Below, one piece after another: positions 5,658 to 10,080 of a stretch of 10,080 nt of DNA. Positions within the stretch are counted from its first letter, which is position 1; each line of letters opens with the position of its first letter. The stretch is from CAZFPT01 sp046541875 (GTDB lineage: Bacteria; Planctomycetota; Phycisphaerae; SM23-33), in contig JBKHCL010000109.1 in assembly GCA_046541875.1 (NCBI GenBank), positions 1 to 10,080 of the forward strand. Reading direction: 5' to 3'. Made by a program: the position numbers and the translations under genes. Below the pieces are notes generated by a model, which saw only the letters and a list, made by a program, of their open reading frames with translations, did no database searches and was not told the DNA's origin.

Positions 5658-6200
5658 TCAACCCAGCTCGAAGATCGACTGGGTCTTGACGATCGTCAGC
5701 GCCTCGGGGAAGGCGTGAAATGCAAAGACGTGCAGCTCGTTGGGCTTGGCTTCGTAGTCCAGGTACGTAAACGGCGTCAGCGAGCGGCTCATCCACATGG
5801 GGAACGGAACGAACAGCCCGCGTCGCGCCCCCAGCCGGGCCAGGTCGTGGTGCGTTCGGGAATACACTTGGGCGCTCATCGTCTCGACCTGGAAGTTCAT
5901 CATGTAGTTGATTCCCTCGGAGCGCTTGGTCTCGTGGTCGCGCTCGCCGCGGAGGGGAATCTCCAGCAATCCGCCTCGCTGGGGCAGGGGGGTGTCCGGC
6001 TCGGCGAGTGCTTCCACCAGCGAGAACCCGTCGCGATGGAACCCGATCACGTGCGTGCAGCCGGTGACCCAGACCTCGGCTTCATAGCCGCCCTTGACGA
6101 TCTGGTGGTCGTGATAGATGTCGAACAGCTCCGGGTGAAGGGGCCGATCGAACAGGTAAAAACGCAGGGATTCGAGGGCTTGTTTCTGGCCGATACTCAT
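5658..6200 (-). CDS. DUF2617-like conserved protein
   Basis: 180 residues with no signal peptide or membrane segment. It resembles the DUF2617 proteins I know from planctomycetes and actinobacteria: LRFYLFDRPLHPELF near the N-terminus (12-26), EAEVWVTGCTHVIGFH (40-55), a middle segment of the form YMMNFQVE, and a C-terminal HVFAFHAFPEALTIVKTQSIFE (157-178). The biochemical function of the family is not established, and the assignment is from pattern memory. The frame is open to 6230, but the ATG at 6200 is favoured. A GAGGAG site lies 9 nt before it, and the extension would merely translate that site. A TATAAT promoter directly upstream makes it a separate transcription unit from the envelope operon. 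The His, Asp and Glu residues in the conserved segments are suggestive, but no known catalytic motif is visible. Confidence 0.75.
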   Translation of the reverse strand: MSIGQKQALESLRFYLFDRPLHPELFDIYHDHQIVKGGYEAEVWVTGCTHVIGFHRDGFSLVEALAEPDTPLPQRGGLLEIPLRGERDHETKRSEGINYMMNFQVETMSAQVYSRTHHDLARLGARRGLFVPFPMWMSRSLTPFTYLDYEAKPNELHVFAFHAFPEALTIVKTQSIFELG

Positions 6201-6209
6201 GGAACGCCA

Positions 6210-6215
6210 CTCCTC
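6210..6215 (-). promoter_or_regulatory. Ribosome binding site that fixes the DUF2617-like start
   Basis: The minus strand reads GAGGAG, then 9 nt, then ATG at 6200. This argues against the in-frame ATG at 6230, which lacks such a site and falls at the predicted -10 box. Confidence 0.75.
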
Positions 6216-6228
6216 TAAGGCACTTCTC

Positions 6229-6257
6229 ATTATACGAGCAAGCCGGTCGCGAGGGAA
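6229..6257 (-). promoter_or_regulatory. Promoter of the DUF2617-like gene
   Basis: A perfect TATAAT (6234-6229) has TTCCCT (6257-6252) 17 nt upstream as a weak -35. Expected transcription starts near 6222, leaving about 22 nt of leader that includes the GAGGAG site. Confidence 0.6.
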
Positions 6258-6266
6258 GGATTTCCG

Positions 6267-6281
6267 CCCTCTTCCAGAGGG
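6267..6281 (-). terminator. Hairpin directly after the DUF2062 stop codon
   Basis: CCCTCT and AGAGGG pair across a 3-nt loop, beginning one base after the TGA of the DUF2062 gene. No run of T follows on the minus strand, so it is at best a weak or factor-assisted terminator or a 3'-end stabiliser. Confidence 0.35.
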
Positions 6282-6950
6282 TCACTCGGCCGACTCGGCG
6301 GGTGGCGCATCGCCTGGGTCCCCTTGATCTTCATCGGCTGTATCGCCATGCTTCCTGCGCCGTTTCCGCGCGAGTTTCAGGGCCTTCTTCCGGGCGCGAC
6401 GCCTGTTTACATGGGCCAGAAAGTCTTCTCGTCTCTTTCGGTAGACCCTGATTCCATAAAAGCTTACGAAGTACGTGATCAGCCCGAGAATCCCCCCGAT
6501 GATCAGGCTTCCCAGCGTCAATGGCAGGAAGATCGGCCAGATGGCCTGCCACCACGCCTGGACGCGATCCCACCAGCCGCCCTGGAACTGCGAGGCCTGG
6601 CCGATCGCGTCAAGAAAGCGCGAAGATGAGTACTGACCGCCCAGAAGCAGGCTCCCGAGAAGATAGTTGGGCAGGAAGATGGGCACGAAGGTGAACGGGT
6701 TCGAGATCCACACGAACGGGACGCCCACGAACTTGTTCGCCCCCAGCAGCGCCGCCAGTGCGAACGCCAGGATCATCTGGAAGCCGATCGTCGGTGTCCA
6801 CGTCACAAAGATCGCGATCGCCAGACTGAGGGCGATCCGGTGGGGCGTGTCGTCCACGTGCATCACGCGGTAGATGATGAATCGGCGCAGCTTCCGCCAG
6901 GCGATCCAGATCAGCCAACCGATTGTTCGAATCACAGCGCGGTGCGGCAT
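6282..6950 (-). CDS. DUF2062 domain membrane protein
   Basis: 222 residues. The DUF2062 signature runs from about 30 to 170: TPHRIALSLAIAIFVTWTPT, then GFQMILAFALAALLGANK and WISNPFTFVPIF. Hydrophobic segments at about 38-70, 85-105 and 138-168 suggest an inner-membrane protein with about three or four passes. The C-terminus (170-200) is very rich in Arg and Lys and ends with an acidic stretch, so it is probably cytosolic. The molecular role of DUF2062 is not established. Members are often found beside glycosyltransferase and envelope genes. Here it is the last gene of the unit with the GT9 enzyme and the LPS-type kinase, beginning 21 nt after the GT9 stop, with AGGA about 10 nt before its ATG. 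A role in lipopolysaccharide assembly or membrane placement of the modifying enzymes is an inference from position. Confidence 0.85.
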   Translation of the reverse strand: MPHRAVIRTIGWLIWIAWRKLRRFIIYRVMHVDDTPHRIALSLAIAIFVTWTPTIGFQMILAFALAALLGANKFVGVPFVWISNPFTFVPIFLPNYLLGSLLLGGQYSSSRFLDAIGQASQFQGGWWDRVQAWWQAIWPIFLPLTLGSLIIGGILGLITYFVSFYGIRVYRKRREDFLAHVNRRRARKKALKLARKRRRKHGDTADEDQGDPGDAPPAESAE

Positions 6951-6971
6951 CGCGGGAATCCTCGCGGGGAA

Positions 6972-8069
6972 CTACGATCCGGGCTGAAACGGTGACTCGG
7001 CAGGCGTTGCCGCCGTGGATTCCAGCGCCTTGATCGCCTCCGACGCCACCTGCCCGGGTGGAATCAGGTCCATACACGTACCATGCAAACAGACCTTTTT
7101 CAAGCAGTGCCGGCAGGGAAGATCCGCCGAGATACTCACCCCGCCCGCCGGCGATTTCGGGTAATGTCCGGTCCGCTCGGAGATGGTCGGGCCGATCAGC
7201 ACCACCACCGGCGTGCCCACCGCCTGGGCGATGAACTTCGCCGCCGAGTCGCAGCAGACCACCGCGCCCGCCGACGCCAGCATCGCCGCCAGCGACGGCA
7301 GGTCGGTCTGACCGGCGAGACTCACTGCCGAGTCCATCCCCTCAGCAACCCGGCTGCACAACTCCTGCTCCCTGCCCTTGTTCCCCAACACAGCCACGGA
7401 CAGATCGCCCGGCAGCTCGGAAAGCATCTCCCGCCAGCGTCGCACGGGGTATTTCTTCGTCTCCCAGCGCGTCGGCGGCACGATCGCCAGGAACCCGTCG
7501 CGCGGCAGGCCGGCTCCATCGAGCAGGCGATGTGCCCGGGTTCGGGCCTCTTGGGATACGCTCAGCGTCAGATCTCCCGGCCGGGCGTCCACACCCAGGG
7601 CCCGCGCCAGTTGGAGGTTGCGGTCGACGGTGTGCTGCCCGACCGGCGCCTCGATGCGGTGGGTGTAAAACAGCGGTGCCAGCTCGCGCGCGTCGCGGAA
7701 CCCGGCGCGGAGGTCCGCCCGCGTCCAGCGAACGAACATCGCGCTTCGGAAAAGCCCCTGCAGATCAATCGCCCAGTCGTACTCCGCCTCGCGGAGCGTT
7801 CGCTTGAGATCTCGCAGGTGCTCGCTGCCCGCCCCAGGCCTCCAGAACGATCCCAGCAGCTTGCGGTCGTAGGTGACGACCCTTCGCAGGCCCGGCTGAT
7901 CGGCAAGCAGGGGAGCGTACATGTCTCGCACGATCCAGTCGATCTCGACCTCGGGGAAGGTCCGCCGCAGGCCGTGCAGCACGGGCAGGGCGGTGACGAC
8001 GTCTCCCAGGGCGCTGGGCTTGACGATCAACACCCGCCGGGGGGCTGTGCGCTCGGTTGGCGGGCTCAT
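6972..8069 (-). CDS. GT9 family glycosyltransferase, heptosyltransferase-like
   Basis: 365 residues of GT-B fold family 9, whose known members add heptose from ADP-heptose to the LPS core on the cytoplasmic face of the inner membrane. The N-terminal VLIVKPSALGDVVTALPVL (13-31) carries the conserved Gly-Asp (Asp23). WAIDLQGLFRS (99-109), RWETKKYP (201-208) and LAGQTDLPSLAAML with GTPVVVLIGPT (251-295) are the other marks. The donor-site motif, usually DSGPMHLA, is DSAAKFIA here (274-281), so the histidine is replaced by phenylalanine. Four cysteines near the C-terminus (319, 322, 327, 332) form the CxxC-type cluster seen in part of the family. The ATG at 8069 overlaps the kinase stop as ATGA and fixes the start, although the frame is open further upstream. 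The sugar donor could differ from ADP-heptose, so no waa symbol is given. Confidence 0.9.
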   Translation of the reverse strand: MSPPTERTAPRRVLIVKPSALGDVVTALPVLHGLRRTFPEVEIDWIVRDMYAPLLADQPGLRRVVTYDRKLLGSFWRPGAGSEHLRDLKRTLREAEYDWAIDLQGLFRSAMFVRWTRADLRAGFRDARELAPLFYTHRIEAPVGQHTVDRNLQLARALGVDARPGDLTLSVSQEARTRAHRLLDGAGLPRDGFLAIVPPTRWETKKYPVRRWREMLSELPGDLSVAVLGNKGREQELCSRVAEGMDSAVSLAGQTDLPSLAAMLASAGAVVCCDSAAKFIAQAVGTPVVVLIGPTISERTGHYPKSPAGGVSISADLPCRHCLKKVCLHGTCMDLIPPGQVASEAIKALESTAATPAESPFQPGS

Positions 8070-9811
8070 CCGCTGGGCCTCCGGGCGGCCTTCTGACGCT
8101 TGCGTCGCGAGCGGATCTGCTTGTTGAGCTTCCGGGCCGACCATTGCTCCAGTACCCGCCAGTAGGGCTTGAAGTTGATCGGTCCGATCCCAGGGCGACG
8201 GAGATACCCCAGCAACATCCGCAGCCGTCCGTGGTGCGTGACCGACGGGCAGTTCAGCAGCGAAACGTTCAGCCGCATCATGCCCTGCCAGCGTCGTCGC
8301 GCCGGCACGCGCCACATGTGCTTCAGACCGTCCAGGTCGATCAGCACCAACTCCGGCAGGCCGTGATGGTCCCAGTGGACCAGGATATTCGTCGCCTTCA
8401 GGTCGCGGTGGGTGAAGTTGTTGTCGTGCAGCTTCTGCATCAGTCGTCCCAGCTGCCAGAGGACGTCCTGGGCGAGCTGCCGCTGCTGGCGCGGCTGCAT
8501 TGTTGTCCCGCCCCGCCCGCCGAGGTAGGTCGAGAGGAACTTGTCCAGCGCACCGCCGTCGACGGCCTCGGTGATGAGAATGCTGTCCAGCAGCAACCCG
8601 CCGCGACGTTTCTCGATGGCCGCCAGAGGCAATGCCGTCGCGATGCGCCGCGTGAGCAGCTTATGGCCCAGACGGAACGCGCGGATCGGTCGGCTTGGGC
8701 GGAAAACGTCCGCCAGAACCTTCCACGCACGCTTGCGACGCGGACGCTTGATGAACACCGGTACATCGAGATCGCCGATGCGAAGCGTTCGCTTGACCAG
8801 CAGGCCCGAGCGGGTGTCTTTGATGACCTCCACGTCGTCGCCCTCGAACAGCGCGTCGGGGTCGGCGAGAATCGCCTCCCACTGTTCGCGCGTGAACGTG
8901 TGCCTGGCGGCCCGCGAGCCGGCCATCTGTCGCTTCGAGGCGAGCACGGCGTGGCCCCACCAGCCACCGCCCAACGAAAGGCGGGCGAAATAGCGGTTCT
9001 CGCCCACGATCCGCCGATCGCGCTGGCGGTGCTGCCTGGCGGTGTGGCGGGAGGCGAAGTATTCCACCAGCAACTGCCAGCCCCGCAGCGTTCCCGGCCC
9101 GCCCGAGGCCCGCAGGTACGCCCGGAGGAATCGCAGGCGATCGGTCCGCGTGGTGAAGTTGTAGCGGTCGTGGAACAGCTGGGCGAGGTTCATCGCGCGC
9201 GAGCGACGGGAGAGGCATCGGCCATGCCTCGCGCGGTGGAGGTCCATCAGCACCATCGTCGCCTTGTCCTGGTCGGTGCGGACCAGGACATTGCCGCAGT
9301 GGAGGTCCTCGTGGATTACGCCGGCTGCGTGCATCCTGCCGACCAACTCACCGAGCTGCCGCGTCGCCCGGCGAATGGCGGCCAGGCCAGCGGGACCTCG
9401 CTTGAGCTGGCGGCGGTGCCATTCATCGGCGGGCTCGGAGGGGGCAACCGCCCGGGTGGCGAGCCATTCCGTGCCGTTCTCTGCGCAGGCGGCCAGCGGA
9501 GCCGGGGTGGGTACGCCTCGGTCGCTGAGATGCTCCAGGAAGTACCATTCGGTCAGGGCATCGTAGCGACCCAGCGCCCGTCCGAGGCGGTGCAATGCGG
9601 TTCGGCTGCGAAAGTGCTTGAGGTAGATCTCCTCGTTTCCGACCCGGCCGCGATAGACCGTGCGCGAGGCGTTCTCTTTGACGACGTCCCAGCCGGCAGA
9701 GTCCGGGCGCATGATCTCGTCGAGATGATCGGCGAGCAGATCCCGCGCGCCGCCGTCCGCGAACCGCACGTCCGACGGGGCGGGTGGATTGTCAACCTGC
9801 GATGGCTCCAT
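8066..9811 (-). CDS. Tandem-domain lipopolysaccharide kinase (WaaP/Kdo kinase type)
   Basis: 581 residues with two protein-kinase-like domains. Members of this superfamily phosphorylate LPS core sugars (WaaP on heptose, KdkA on Kdo). Domain 1 (about 35-240) has Lys65 in IYLKHF, the catalytic loop HEDLHCGN (Asp169, Asn174) and MDLHRAR (Asp190), very close to the IDLHRAQ of WaaP. Domain 2 (about 315-555) has Lys355 in VFIKRP, the loop HRDLKATN (Asp470, Asn475) and IDLDGLK (Asp492). Both therefore keep the residues for ATP and metal binding. No signal peptide or membrane helix is visible, and the C-terminus is very basic, suiting contact with anionic membranes. A GTG seven codons upstream (9832) is an alternative start. 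The ATG is preferred because GGAAGGA lies 12 nt upstream and the promoter candidate leaves little leader for the GTG. It overlaps the GT9 gene by 4 nt, so the two are translationally coupled. The target sugar is unknown. Confidence 0.88.
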   Translation of the reverse strand: MEPSQVDNPPAPSDVRFADGGARDLLADHLDEIMRPDSAGWDVVKENASRTVYRGRVGNEEIYLKHFRSRTALHRLGRALGRYDALTEWYFLEHLSDRGVPTPAPLAACAENGTEWLATRAVAPSEPADEWHRRQLKRGPAGLAAIRRATRQLGELVGRMHAAGVIHEDLHCGNVLVRTDQDKATMVLMDLHRARHGRCLSRRSRAMNLAQLFHDRYNFTTRTDRLRFLRAYLRASGGPGTLRGWQLLVEYFASRHTARQHRQRDRRIVGENRYFARLSLGGGWWGHAVLASKRQMAGSRAARHTFTREQWEAILADPDALFEGDDVEVIKDTRSGLLVKRTLRIGDLDVPVFIKRPRRKRAWKVLADVFRPSRPIRAFRLGHKLLTRRIATALPLAAIEKRRGGLLLDSILITEAVDGGALDKFLSTYLGGRGGTTMQPRQQRQLAQDVLWQLGRLMQKLHDNNFTHRDLKATNILVHWDHHGLPELVLIDLDGLKHMWRVPARRRWQGMMRLNVSLLNCPSVTHHGRLRMLLGYLRRPGIGPINFKPYWRVLEQWSARKLNKQIRSRRKRQKAARRPSG

Positions 9812-9852
9812 CGGCGTCGGATGTCCTTCCACGTCTCTGCGGGGAAACCCGA

Positions 9853-9882
9853 AGTATACCCATCCGCGAGGTGGACCTTCAA
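9853..9882 (-). promoter_or_regulatory. Promoter candidate for the envelope operon
   Basis: TTGAAG (9882-9877), an 18-nt spacer and TATACT (9858-9853) match consensus at 4 of 6 and 5 of 6 positions. Transcription would start near 9846, about 35 nt before the ATG at 9811. The other bases from 9883 to 10080 show no supported gene, and I saw no terminator or repeat in them. Confidence 0.55.
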
Positions 9883-10080
9883 CCCGGGCGATGCCGGAAA
9901 ATGCCGTCGTCCGGAAGAGGGGTTGTCAAAGATACGACGGGGGCTCGCAGCGCCGATGTGAATATTCCCACGGTTCGCCCCGTCGGGACTTACCATGGGG
10001 CTTCAAGTGTTCGGAGATTCTCTCCGCTCGGGTGCCGCCGGCGTGTTCCCATGCCACAAAAAACCCTCTGAAACCCCCAC

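Noticed and set aside
8070..8315. 82-codon N-terminal extension of the GT9 gene
   Set aside because: It would overlap the kinase gene deeply. The ATG at 8069 sits in a classic ATGA overlap and begins just before the family's first conserved strand.
8057..9961. Open frame of about 630 codons on the plus strand opposite the kinase
   Set aside because: It is longer than the kinase but has no motif, and it covers both the kinase and its promoter region. The kinase has two complete sets of catalytic residues.

Overview
The window is about 10 kb of high-GC bacterial DNA in which every gene I can support lies on the minus strand. The envelope genes (two-domain WaaP/Kdo-type kinase, heptosyltransferase-type GT9 protein) point to a Gram-negative cell. 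The DUF2617-like protein, an unusual GH10 enzyme and the DUF433/DUF5615 pair suggest an uncultured planctomycete, possibly Phycisphaerae. That placement is an inference from gene content and style, with no marker gene behind it.

In the direction of transcription (right to left) there are four blocks. (1) 9811-6282: a three-gene envelope operon of tandem-domain lipopolysaccharide-type kinase, ADP-heptose:LPS heptosyltransferase-like GT9 and DUF2062 membrane protein. The first two genes share an ATGA overlap, the third follows after 21 nt, and a promoter candidate lies just upstream of the kinase. (2) 6200-5658: a DUF2617-like gene with its own TATAAT promoter and a GAGGAG ribosome binding site that fixes its start. 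(3) 5261-3963: a class I/II PLP-dependent aminotransferase with a TTGCAA-17-CATAAT promoter. (4) 3924-633: a DUF433 antitoxin / DUF5615 PIN-like toxin pair (GTGA overlap), then argJ of arginine biosynthesis, then a GH10 endo-xylanase-like enzyme, closely spaced and possibly co-transcribed.

Left of these genes, a 29-codon membrane-peptide gene (482-393) has an ideal AAGGAGG site, a TATAAT promoter with a palindrome in its spacer, and its own intrinsic terminator. It is the best candidate here for an overlooked gene. The remaining left edge (1-318) is noncoding but dense in inverted repeats. A 29-bp sequence at 2-30 recurs exactly at 5551-5579. It begins GTAG and continues into a near-perfect palindrome, like REP elements moved by RAYT transposases.

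I found no complete new defence or mobile system. The main items of interest are the small peptide gene, the GTAG palindromic repeat, the tandem kinase and the hairpin-rich left edge.
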